Both the position numbers and the translations under genes were made by a program. Below are positions 61,101 to 64,000 of a stretch of DNA of 64,000 nucleotides, piece after piece. Within the stretch, counting starts at the first letter, position 1, and each line of letters begins with the position of its first letter. Under the pieces are notes generated by a model, which was given only the letters and a program-made list of their open reading frames with translations, was not told the DNA's origin and searched no databases. The stretch lies in the NCBI RefSeq assembly GCF_004210375.1, contig NC_134830.1, positions 47,621,094 to 47,685,093 of the forward strand, in the 5' to 3' direction. The DNA is from Tachypleus tridentatus. Taxonomy: Eukaryota > Arthropoda > Merostomata > Xiphosura > Limulidae.

Positions 61101-63501
61101 CTTTCTTTCTTAATTAGAAGATTAGTGTAATCCTGAAACGCCTGCTTGTTTTGTTTCAATTTCGCAGAAAGCTACACAAGGGTCATCTCTGTTAGCTGTC
61201 CCCAATTTAGCAGCATAAGCGTTGTAAAAAGTCAGCTAGCCATCAGCACCCACCACCAATTTTTGGACTACTCTTTTAGCTACTACTTGAAAGGCGAATA
61301 TATTTGATGTGACAGGGATTCAACTCCGCAACCCTCAGCTTACGAGTTCAGCGCCCTAACCCTGAAAAGTTTTCATTAAAATGCGATGACAAATCAAACC
61401 TAAAGTGTATAAAGAAACTAATTAGAAAAATCTCAGGAATTTCCTAACAACAAGCTTAGAGGATGACAATAGATATGTGTTAACTAAATACGGATATATG
61501 GTGGAAGGAATGAAAATTTAGTTGATGGTTTAACATATTTATCCTCTGTCAATTTCATTTAAGATTAATATTTCTAAATAGCCACGAAATATGTAATTGA
61601 TAGTTAGGTTAGGTCAGGCAAATCTATACACTATTAGGTTAACTTATTTTAGCTGAGGTTAGACTAAACTAGACGTGCTAGGCTATTTTAGCTGGATTAG
61701 TTTAGGTTGTGCAAAGATTGGATATGTTAGGTTAAGCTATAATAGCCTAGATTTCATTAGACTAGACTGTGATAGGCTAGGCTAGGCTAGGTTAAAATAA
61801 TCAAGCTAGGTTAGGTTAGCATAGATTATGTACTTAATAAAAGTTGTTGTTTTTTTAATTAAGCACAAAACTACTCAATGGGCTATCTGTGCTCTGCCCA
61901 CCACGGGTATCATAACCCAGTTTTTAGCGTTGTAAATCAGCGGACATACCCCTGAGCCACTAAGTAAAAGATCGACAAACACTGTTCATAAACTACTGGT
62001 TAGCTCATGATGTCCCTGTCTTCAAACAATGATCCGGTGTCTTTATTTATGATAACCTAATTAACCATATTCTTTCACATCAGGATAAAGCTAATGTTTC
62101 AAGAATGAATATTTTTTAGGATTTGTAAAAGATAACTGTCCATGTTCTAAATAAATAAACACCAACAAAATGTTCTCTTACCTCAGGTCGTTAAAATGAT
62201 GATCGTTGTTGTTTTCATCTTTACTGTATGCTGGCTTCCTTACCACATCTATTTCTTGCTGGCTCACCACCATCCTCAAATTATCAGCACCAATTATGTC
62301 CAACATATTTACCTGTCAATCTACTGGCTGGCGATGTCAAACTCCATGTACAACCCCATCATTTACTGTTGGATGAACTCAAGGTAACTACAATAGTGAT
62401 ATCTCAATATCCACTGTTCCGGAAATGCAATCATACAGCATATAATATTATTTTGTATTGTTTCACTAATATTAGACAGAAGTTTTCCACTTAGGTGAAA
62501 ATAAGTCCTTATCATTACATAAAACAATAGTAAAATTAATGGAGTTAGATATTCTGTTAGTATGTCCACCTGAAGTTGCTAAGAAGCTAATAAACGATCC
62601 TAAGAATGTACATAACATCTTTTCTCAATGTCGTAACTCGAAATATCACAATTCTTTATTTCAAAATAAAATATTAATTTTTTTTCACATTAACAAGACG
62701 AGTTAATTTCCCTCACGATGTCCAGACGTTTGCTTTCTTTCTGCCACATTGTACCAAAGTAGGTTTTAGTTTTGTAAGGCGGTTTTTGCTCTATTTTTTT
62801 TCCAGAACCATCGGCATCCTCAAGTGGAGGCACTTACCTTCCTGTAAAATGACAAACACAATTCTTTATTTATTTATTCAGCATATATGTTCAGAAATAG
62901 GTCTTAATTTTATATCATTGTCAAAAGCAGGTCTTATTACTGTCTCATTATGCAGAAATAGGATTGAATTTTATAAGTGTTTCATATTATACATTCTTAG
63001 CGTCTGTTTCAGTTTAAAGTGTTTCATATTACATATTCCTAGTGTCTGTTTTAGTTTAAACTGTTTCATATTGCATATTCCTAGCGTCTGTTATAGTTTA
63101 AAGTAAGTTTTTCATATTACACATTCTTCGTGTCTGTGTTATTTTAAACTAAGTGTTTCATATTGCATATTCCTGATGTGTGTTTTAGCTTAAACTAAGT
63201 GTTTCATATTACATATTCTTGGTGTGTATTTTAGTTTAAACTAAGTGTTTCATGTTACAGATTTCGTCGAGGTTTTAAGAAAGTTTTCATGATGAGTTTT
63301 TGTTGTGGACAAACTGAGACCATAGGACTGTACGACCAGCGCCACCACACGGGAGGTCGCCATAGTTACTCAGACCCATACACTGACACTAAAGTGACGT
63401 TCAACGGAAGCGTTAAAGTCACTCGAAAGTCCCTGAACGGCAGCAGAAGTTCCGGCACTTCGTCAAAGTTCGTTGATATGGAAATACTCTCAAGCGTGTG
63501 A
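24778..63501 (+). CDS. Tachykinin/neurokinin-type peptide GPCR, complete five-exon gene
   Basis: Joining 24778-25163, 51207-51422, 55407-55557, 62187-62383 and 63261-63501 gives 1191 nt, 396 residues plus stop, with phases 2, 2, 0 and 2. The product has seven hydrophobic segments, two N-terminal glycosylation sequons (N9-C-T, N14-F-S), a DRY motif (residues 128-130), ECL cysteines, FTVCWLPYH in TM6, NPIIY in TM7, a Cys pair (331-332) suitable for palmitoylation, and a C-terminal SSV. MRTVTNYFLVNLSLAD, DWPFG and SKRKVVKMMIVVV are hallmarks of tachykinin receptors. These plasma-membrane receptors usually bind FxGxR-amide tachykinin-related peptides in arthropods and signal through Gq. Features of both insect subtypes are mixed (TkR99D-like LPWWQQ and GGMV, TkR86C/natalisin-receptor-like SLPNLVYSTT), so I give no symbol. 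Most of the 38.7-kb span is minisatellite and retroelement DNA in the introns. Confidence 0.95.
25195..26430. repeat. ~67-bp minisatellite at the start of intron 1
   Basis: Units contain CACTGTCCATATAGTGTGTG, then TCAGTACAACTTGTGTCACT and TTTACTTCTAGCTAAAA. About 18 diverged copies begin some 30 bp after the splice donor. Confidence 0.93.
26435..27122. repeat. 52-bp minisatellite array, first block
   Basis: The core AATAATTGATAGAGTTGTTT is followed by GATAGGAAGAATCCATCTAG and TTTTGTGAC. This is the start of the largest array in the window, which resumes after each inserted retroelement. Confidence 0.95.
27186..27227 (-). ncRNA. Degenerate hammerhead ribozyme motif in the PLE A pLTR
   Basis: On the minus strand, stem I 5' GTGAAC is followed by CTGACAA, a stem II of GACC with GGTT around a GAAGAA loop, then GAAATG and GTTCGC. 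Stem I and II can still pair, but the core position that should be G8 is A (CTGACAA in place of CTGANGA). Self-cleavage is unlikely. Confidence 0.65.
27385..29414 (-). pseudogene. PLE A reverse transcriptase/GIY-YIG ORF, broken
   Basis: PLE proteins copy RNA into DNA and use a GIY-YIG nuclease to cut the target. Visible parts are the N-terminus at 29414-29196, a middle block at 29292-28984, the fingers/palm region at 28701-28474, and the active-site block at 28410-28069 with NGLSMGNAVSPVLANIF and YRYVDD. A stop follows TGIH at about 28070, where copy B has Arg. The GIY-YIG part (KIQC, FYIGET) is at about 27690-27400, in a frame shifted relative to the RT. Several stops and shifts make this copy inactive, although the YVDD motif is intact. 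Confidence 0.88.
29420..29463 (+). ncRNA. Hammerhead ribozyme-like motif, intact core, sense to the receptor gene
   Basis: GTGAAC (stem I), CTGACGA (core), GACC-GAAAGAA-GGTC (stem II), GAAAC core, then GTT and GTTCGT (stem I partner). All six stem I positions can pair, counting wobbles. Stem III is reduced to the palindrome ACGT with no loop, as in the minimal PLE-associated hammerheads that work as dimers. It lies in the inverted pLTR of PLE copy A. Confidence 0.75.
29563..34042. repeat. 52-bp minisatellite array, second block
   Basis: It resumes in register right after PLE copy A and runs to the SINE at 34043. The frequent short minus-strand ORFs rich in Asn, Tyr, Leu and Gln are translations of this unit. 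Confidence 0.95.
34043..34312 (-). mobile_element. SINE family A inserted in the 52-bp array, with exact TSD
   Basis: The tail, body and most of the tRNA-like head read on the minus strand; the extreme 5' end is missing. It is flanked by the exact 10-bp repeat TGCTAAGGAT at 34033-34042 and 34313-34322, which belongs to the interrupted unit. Confidence 0.93.
34323..35659. repeat. 52-bp minisatellite array, third block
   Basis: Same unit as before, between the SINE and PLE copy B. Confidence 0.95.
35696..37294 (+). CDS. PLE B reverse transcriptase, 532-codon open frame
   Basis: This is the longest non-repetitive ORF in the window. It encodes the RT of a Penelope-like element, which is related to telomerase RT. 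Visible in order: an Asn/Lys-rich N-terminal part, PQIYGIPKPHK (about 171-181) typical of PLE fingers, ASFDVISLFT (about 239-248, motif A), NGLSMGNPVSLVLANIFM (about 302-319, motif B), and YRYVDD (about 338-343, motif C with both catalytic Asp). The first Met is internal; the true N-terminus is lost by truncation. The frame ends at TGA 37292-37294, while the GIY-YIG domain continues in another frame. The RT fold appears whole, but this protein would lack the nuclease. Confidence 0.92.
   Translation: MVLSTENNNKKTTKNNQQKEDNLDNFIDIQQPNFPGKITNLYFPETPKNNILNDLFKEFSHKTINIISQNRKLKNNLTKRDINSIKNLKHDKNIKILKADNGNAIVIMNTNEYIQKMNNILSDTNKFKPIHTNPTKTHETQLNKLLLQMKKANTISQTLYSYLRKTDSRTPQIYGIPKPHKPDCPLRPIMSTYESFNYNLGKYIAWAFSKYVTSASSFIKHSFNFKSNLNQLNHKVLMASFDVISLFTEFPTTEACKIDLELYIRDPNPTIEIPSNQLATLIEFTTINTNFMFNNQNYIQTNGLSMGNPVSLVLANIFMTQVETQAINTALHPPLYWYRYVDDTVAGFKSTEHILNFFNHINSIHPNINFTCEQEESNQISFLNLKITRTDTQFKTEIHRKITHTGLYIPWDSAHETKQKLNILRNQINTAIKLCSPDKINDELDKIKQYFININKFPPQTVENIICTHLDRKQTQPTKVNISHESKNHETIYCCIPYIPDISRKITNTWQKLVTKYGIPINTKFIQNQAQN
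37276..37572 (+). pseudogene. PLE B GIY-YIG endonuclease domain, frameshifted from the RT
   Basis: About 99 codons with IIYKIQCDNCHDFYIGETS, then METRFKEHKKS, a Cys/His-containing stretch and EALLKQQLKP before TAA. This matches the GIY-YIG nuclease domain at the C-terminus of PLE proteins (the Y..I...YIG core and the downstream Arg). It has no start of its own. It overlaps the RT frame by 19 bp and needs a shift to be read in fusion. Copy A has the identical sequence at the junction. Confidence 0.88.
37733..37774 (+). ncRNA. Hammerhead ribozyme-like motif, intact core, sense to the receptor gene
   Basis: GTGAAC (stem I), CTGATGA (consensus core), GACC-GAAGAA-GGTC (stem II), GAAAC core, then GTT and GTTTGC (stem I partner, all six positions pairable with wobbles). 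As in the copy at 29420, stem III is only palindromic ACGT. It sits in the 3' pLTR of PLE copy B. Confidence 0.8.
37841..40080. repeat. 52-bp minisatellite array, fourth block
   Basis: Same unit and orientation. An exact local duplication is visible at about 39536-39635 (TTCATCTACTTCTGTGACAT appears twice), indicating recent slippage or unequal exchange. Confidence 0.93.
40082..40524. mobile_element. Non-repeat insertion with imperfect terminal inverted repeats
   Basis: A unique island inside the 52-bp array. The left end (ACTACTCAACAA, then TTTTGCTTCTTG) and the reverse complement of the right end (ACTCTGCACAACAA, then TTTTGCTTCCTG) are similar, suggesting a small DNA transposon or its remnant. 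The plus strand at about 40217-40371 reads IEKRYQGNWNPSLLAYYCW and continues to a stop after VLET. I have a sense of seeing similar WNPxxLADYCW strings in arthropod element-encoded proteins but cannot name the family. Confidence 0.45.
40525..40701. repeat. 52-bp minisatellite, short block
   Basis: About three units in the original orientation before a pLTR fragment. Confidence 0.85.
40702..40793 (+). mobile_element. PLE pLTR fragment, 5' end inside the hammerhead
   Basis: It begins in the stem II loop (AGAAGGTCGAAACGTTGTTG) and continues through CCATACCAGCCGTTTTTACA. The first half of the ribozyme is missing. Confidence 0.8.
40794..41741. repeat. 52-bp array segment in inverted orientation
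   Basis: Here the unit reads as the reverse complement (AATTATTATTGTCACAAAAC, then TAGATGGATTCTT) of the rest of the array. The inverted block is bounded on both sides by pLTR fragments that share the same orientation. Confidence 0.92.
41742..41852 (+). mobile_element. PLE pLTR fragment, 5' end inside the hammerhead
   Basis: It starts AGAAGAAGGTCGGAAGATTG and includes CCCATACCAGCTGCTTTTA and the distal GTAGGTTTTCTCGTCATCAC end. It is truncated at nearly the same internal point as the fragment at 40702. Confidence 0.8.
41853..42518. repeat. 52-bp minisatellite, original orientation
   Basis: Units continue in the same orientation as before the inverted block. Confidence 0.9.
42519..42725 (+). 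mobile_element. PLE 3'-end/pLTR copy (solo-like)
   Basis: It is homologous to PLE copy B from about 37655 to its end (TTCAAACATGTGGTCAGCT shared), through a complete hammerhead position and to GTGGGTTTTCTTGTCATCAT. No coding part is present. Confidence 0.85.
42602..42645 (+). ncRNA. Hammerhead-like motif with core mutation
   Basis: GTGAAT, CTAACGA, GACC-GAAGAA-GGGC, GAAAC, GTT, GTTCAC. Stem I pairs fully (GTGAAT with GTTCAC), but CTAACGA replaces CTGANGA, so G5 of the core is lost and activity is unlikely. Confidence 0.65.
42726..43650. repeat. 52-bp minisatellite array, last block
   Basis: Relatively homogeneous units up to the AT-rich region. This ends an array that, with its insertions, spans about 17 kb of intron 1. 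Confidence 0.94.
43680..44560. repeat. AT-rich repeats: TATATATTA-rich stretch and ~40-bp units
   Basis: 43680-44000 is rich in AGTATATATATATTAT-like motifs. 44170-44560 has about nine copies of a ~40-bp unit with TATATAATTATTACGTTACT. Confidence 0.8.
44561..45109. other. Mostly unique sequence with a pLTR scrap at 44811-44868
   Basis: 44811-44868 keeps CCCATACCAGTCG and CATTTCTCGTCATCACGGG from the PLE pLTR and is otherwise decayed. The 72-codon ORF at 44738-44956 reads through it and is not a gene. Confidence 0.6.
45110..45330. repeat. Short ~52-bp tandem repeat, about 4 copies
   Basis: Diverged copies share TTGTCTATGATTGTCAGGGT and CTATTGTTACACCAGTG. It is unrelated to the large 52-bp array. 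Confidence 0.75.
45331..46019. other. Unique intronic sequence
   Basis: No recognisable feature. The 79-codon minus-strand ORF at 45734-45973 has no family resemblance that I can see. Confidence 0.45.
46020..46640. repeat. ~42-bp minisatellite
   Basis: The core CTACACTACAATATAATACC is followed by CTAACCTCATGACCTTCT. The 111-codon minus-strand ORF at 46294-46629 is a translation of the repeat. Confidence 0.93.
46641..47429. other. AT-rich low-complexity repeat then unique sequence
   Basis: 46690-46930 is a loose repeat of TATATCTTATTTATATC. From 46931 to 47429 I see nothing recognisable. Confidence 0.6.
47430..48400. repeat. 50-bp minisatellite, about 19 units
   Basis: The core TACGTCTAACTAGTCAGATC is followed by CACTACACTTCCATGTATCT and TATCAGTAGA. 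Confidence 0.94.
48401..49697. other. Unique intronic sequence
   Basis: ORFs at 48508-48705 and 48891-49082 are hydrophobic and Phe/Cys-rich because of AT-rich composition. No family recognised. Confidence 0.45.
49709..49976 (+). mobile_element. SINE family A with exact TSD
   Basis: It starts at TATGGCCAAGCG (the first bases of the head are missing) and ends in (AAAC)n. It is flanked by the exact 11-bp repeat ACAGTCTCTGT at 49698-49708 and 49977-49987. This is a well-preserved copy. Confidence 0.95.
49988..50590. other. Unique intronic sequence
   Basis: Nothing recognisable between two young SINE copies. Confidence 0.45.
50601..50875 (+). mobile_element. Full-length SINE family A with exact TSD
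   Basis: It runs from GGCCCGACATGGCC to a CAAAAACAAACAAA end and is flanked by the exact 10-bp repeat CTTATTTCAG at 50591-50600 and 50876-50885. It lies about 330 bp before receptor exon 2. Confidence 0.95.
50886..51206. other. 3' end of receptor intron 1
   Basis: Unique sequence ending in the acceptor TGTTTTTATTAG. No other feature. Confidence 0.6.
51207..51422 (+). CDS. Receptor exon 2: ICL2, TM4, ECL2
   Basis: It begins G|TAC to complete R129-Y130 of DRY, then MAIMHPLRPRMSRK, TM4 and ECL2 with the conserved Cys (RIICFMVWPDG). It ends ACCGAGTACAT|GTAAGT, a strong donor in phase 2 (I201 split). The acceptor is TTTTTATTAG. Confidence 0.94.
51418..51835. repeat. ~43-bp tandem repeat starting at the exon 2 donor
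   Basis: About nine diverged units of the pattern ACATGTAAGTTGTTCATCG...ATACTAGA...CTCTGATG. The first unit is the exon 2 / intron 2 boundary itself: ACATGTAAGTTG at 51419-51430 recurs exactly at 51590-51601. Downstream units therefore contain donor-like GTAAGT sequences. Confidence 0.8.
51836..52455. other. Intron 2 unique sequence
   Basis: AT-rich, no gene recognised. A segment near 51901-51970 (AAACTTTGCTTTTGTGACCTG) and one near 52170-52200 (CAGGTCACAAAAGCAAAGTT) are inverted copies of each other, giving a possible stem with a loop of about 220 bp. Confidence 0.5.
52456..52502 (-). ncRNA. Second hammerhead-like / PLE pLTR motif family, minus strand
   Basis: The minus strand reads CTGAAGA (core CTGANGA), a stem II of GGTG with CGCC around a T-rich loop, then GAAACGTGTTGAG. 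Stem III can form A-C/G-U around a GT loop and a short stem I is possible. It resembles a second, diverged pLTR type; no PLE coding part was recognised next to it with confidence. Confidence 0.45.
52882..52999 (+). mobile_element. SINE family B, diverged
   Basis: A tRNA-like head (CACAATGGTATGTC, then GAGTTTCGATTCCCGTGG) and the family tail GTATTGTGTAGCTTTGTGCTTAAT are followed by AACAAACACA. It lies in intron 2. Confidence 0.85.
53133..53172 (+). ncRNA. Degenerate copy of the second hammerhead-like motif
   Basis: CTCCTGAAGATGGCAGAATT then TTTCCCATGAAAAATA parallels the minus-strand motif at 52456-52502 in opposite orientation. The stem II and GAAAC parts are decayed. Confidence 0.3.
53211..53330 (+). 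mobile_element. SINE family B, diverged
   Basis: GTCGCTCAGCGGCATGT, ACAACGCTAGAAACCGAGC and GCCCATTGTGTAGCTTTGCG identify the family. It lacks a clear TSD. Confidence 0.85.
53331..54149. other. Intron 2 unique sequence
   Basis: AT-rich with no recognised gene. Weak tandem similarity occurs at 54000-54115 (ATCATAGTTTGAAAATTTTTA twice, diverged). Confidence 0.45.
54150..55050 (+). mobile_element. Decayed non-LTR (LINE) reverse transcriptase C-terminus, split by a SINE
   Basis: Before the SINE the plus strand reads NKCQKGFNYDKSKIIHAGY and NLNYRFNL. After it come SNQCAVVSGRVNRMLECIYR, then VRPHLEYCVLSWAPYLRKG, IELLERVQRMVNRMVPEIKG and LFSLEKRRIRKNLIEVFKIV (longest open part 54601-54894). The end decays to VVGIQNGLLSNVLEAVNLN and FDKYMNN. 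This is the thumb/C-terminal part typical of CR1/jockey-like LINE pol proteins. The 5' part is absent, and frameshifts and stops make it a fossil. It lies in sense orientation in intron 2. Confidence 0.9.
54350..54482 (+). mobile_element. SINE family B nested in the LINE fragment, exact TSD
   Basis: The complete family B head AGTGGCTCAGCGGTATGTC and tail GTGTAGCTTTGTGCTTAATTC with an (AAC)n end. It is flanked by the exact 9-bp repeat TCTAAAGCC at 54341-54349 and 54483-54491. Removing it restores the continuous LINE reading ...NRFLKPSNQC... Confidence 0.95.
55051..55406. other. Possible LINE 3' UTR and end of intron 2
   Basis: Sequence after the LINE coding remnant (TTTCTTTCAGAGGATAGGAC...) may be its 3' untranslated tail. 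The intron ends with GTGTTTTTCAG at 55406. Confidence 0.45.
55407..55557 (+). CDS. Receptor exon 3 (151 bp): TM5 and ICL3
   Basis: C|TACAACGTTAAC completes I201 and continues YNVNILVLTYILPISSMTFT (TM5), then RVGRELWGSKTIGE and ETIKSKRK. It ends in phase 0 at CGAAAG|GTCAGA. The donor is weaker than consensus (GTCAGA), but exon 4 starts with the expected VVKMM. Confidence 0.94.
55604..60720. repeat. 39-bp minisatellite filling most of intron 3, well over 100 units
   Basis: The core AACATTCATCGTTACTGTTC is followed by TACTGAATACATTGTTAGG. It starts within about 50 bp of the exon 3 donor. A unit of 39 bp keeps frames open, giving long 13-residue-periodic ORFs on both strands (for example 55491-55979 and 57460-58221) that are not genes. 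It is interrupted by a PLE fragment at 58866-59398. Confidence 0.96.
58866..59398 (-). pseudogene. Internal PLE reverse transcriptase fragment C
   Basis: The minus strand reads MTQVETQAMNT, then YWYRHVDDTI (motif C, YVDD changed to HVDD), followed by ISFLNLKITRT, THTELYIPWD and KINDELDKIKQYFININKLP, ending at EPYTAVF. It corresponds to copy B about 36650-37185. Both ends are missing: no motif B side, no GIY-YIG, no pLTR. Frameshifts are present. Confidence 0.88.
60721..61138. other. Intron 3 unique AT-rich sequence
   Basis: No recognised gene. The 87-codon ORF at 60709-60972 overlaps the array edge. Confidence 0.5.
61139..61365 (-). mobile_element. Old, degraded SINE family A
   Basis: The tail (AATTTCGCAGAAAGCTACAC in plus-strand order), body (TTTGGACTACTCTTTTAGC) and head traces (CGCAACCCTCAGCTTACGAG) are recognisable but heavily substituted. 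Confidence 0.8.
61590..61835. repeat. Degenerate TAGGTTAGGTTA/TAGGCTA repeat
   Basis: Irregular tandem motifs such as GTTAGGTTAGGTC, GATAGGCTAGGCTAGGC and GCTAGGTTAGGTTAGC. Some stretches match the arthropod telomere repeat TTAGG, but the pattern is impure. Confidence 0.65.
61847..61965 (-). mobile_element. SINE family B, minus strand
   Basis: Minus-strand head AGTGGCTCAGGGGTATGTC, then ACAACGCTAAAAACTGGGT and the tail GCCCATTGAGTAGTTTTGTG. It lies about 220 bp before exon 4. Confidence 0.88.
61966..62186. other. 3' end of receptor intron 3
   Basis: Unique sequence ending in the acceptor TTCTCTTACCTCAG. Confidence 0.6.
62187..62383 (+). CDS. Receptor exon 4 (197 bp): TM6, ECL3, TM7
   Basis: Encodes VVKMMIVVV, FTVCWLPYHIYFLL (TM6), a His-rich ECL3 (LAHHHPQIIS), then IYLSIYWLAMSNSMYNPIIY (TM7 with NPxxY) and CWMNS(R). 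It ends AACTCAAG|GTAACT in phase 2. Confidence 0.95.
62384..62959. other. Receptor intron 4, unique part
   Basis: AT-rich with no recognised element. Confidence 0.5.
62960..63260. repeat. ~46-bp tandem repeat running into the exon 5 acceptor
   Basis: About six units of AAGTGTTTCATATTACATAT...TCCTAGTGTCTGTTTTAGTTTAAACT. The last partial unit, AAGTGTTTCATGTTACAG, is the functional acceptor, with ACAT changed to ACAG. Confidence 0.85.
63261..63501 (+). CDS. Receptor exon 5: helix 8 and C-terminal tail
   Basis: A|TTTCGTCGAGG completes R317, then FRRGFKKVF (helix 8) and MMSFCCGQ (Cys 331-332, likely palmitoylated). A Ser/Thr-rich tail of about 60 residues follows (KVTRKSLNGSRSSGTSSK), ending MEILSSV before TGA at 63499-63501. 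The tail offers many GPCR-kinase or PKC-type phosphorylation sites. Confidence 0.94.
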
Positions 63502-64000
63502 CGTAATCCAAATCTGTGGTTCCACTTGTCGTATTATAGAGTACTCGCTGAAACTAGAACGACTTTCAGTAACTATGGTTCCTTCATTTTTAGCATTAAT
63601 TTCAGAACAACAACAACTGTGAAAGAAGCTGGTATAAGTAAACCAGATTATGGTGAACTCCTTTCTTAATAATTAATAATGGTATCACAAGCCACATAAT
63701 GGTATCACAAACTAGAAAACTTGCTAAGTATTAATAAAAAATCAATCGATAAAACTGTTTAAAATAATAAAGTTTTCAACATTTATCCTAAAAGTCTTAA
63801 TGTTATATCGCAGTAAATCCACTGGTAACATTGGCAGAGGTGAATAACATGGCAGACAGTTGGAACACACGTAAATATGAAGATATATATAATCACAACC
63901 TACTAAAAGTTGTGGACAACTTGTAAGTCGGCTAATTACATTAAATGACCTATCTTCAACAATATATAGCTTGTACTGAGATGTAATTAATAGAGTGAGG
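63502..64000 (+). other. Receptor 3' UTR and downstream flank
   Basis: Two AATAAA polyadenylation hexamers occur at 63733-63738 and 63766-63771, about 235-270 bp after the stop. They are the likely end of the transcript. The remaining sequence to 64000 shows nothing recognisable. Confidence 0.55.

Overview
This is animal genomic DNA: AT-rich, intron-containing, with no operons. The tRNA-derived SINEs found here (a head close to GCCCGGCATGGCCAAGCG and a tail ending GCTTTGTGCGAAATTC, plus a second family with the head AGTGGCTCAGCGGTATGTC) are ones I associate with horseshoe crab (Xiphosura) genomes. The arthropod-type tachykinin receptor fits this. The species assignment is inference.

Two protein-coding loci can be supported. 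Near the left edge, on the minus strand (1618-1798), is what looks like the first coding exon of an acyl-CoA delta-9 desaturase; the rest of that gene would lie outside the window. The right two-thirds (24778-63501, plus strand) is one complete five-exon gene for a rhodopsin-family GPCR of the tachykinin/neurokinin receptor type. The spliced protein is 396 residues and all four splice junctions keep the frame. Its introns are about 26.0, 4.0, 6.6 and 0.9 kb, and the first uses a GC donor.

By my rough coordinates about half of the window is tandem-repeat DNA. Nearly every intergenic or intronic stretch has its own minisatellite, with units of 23 to 76 bp, and different stretches use unrelated units. 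The largest is a 52-bp array covering most of 26.4-43.7 kb in intron 1. A 39-bp array fills most of intron 3. In introns 2 and 4 the arrays run up to the real splice donor and acceptor and appear to include them as repeat units.

Mobile elements sit inside and between the arrays. They include Penelope-like retroelements (PLEs: reverse transcriptase plus GIY-YIG nuclease) at 27.1-29.6 kb and 35.7-37.8 kb and an internal fragment at 58.9-59.4 kb. There are also PLE terminal (pLTR) fragments, SINEs with readable target-site duplications (TSDs), and a decayed LINE reverse transcriptase with a SINE nested inside it.

The most notable feature is a set of small hammerhead-ribozyme motifs in the PLE pLTRs. 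Two have an intact core and lie in the sense orientation in intron 1 of the receptor gene. Their stem I partners vary between copies but still pair, and stem III is reduced to a palindromic ACGU, as in the dimer-acting minimal hammerheads known from PLEs.
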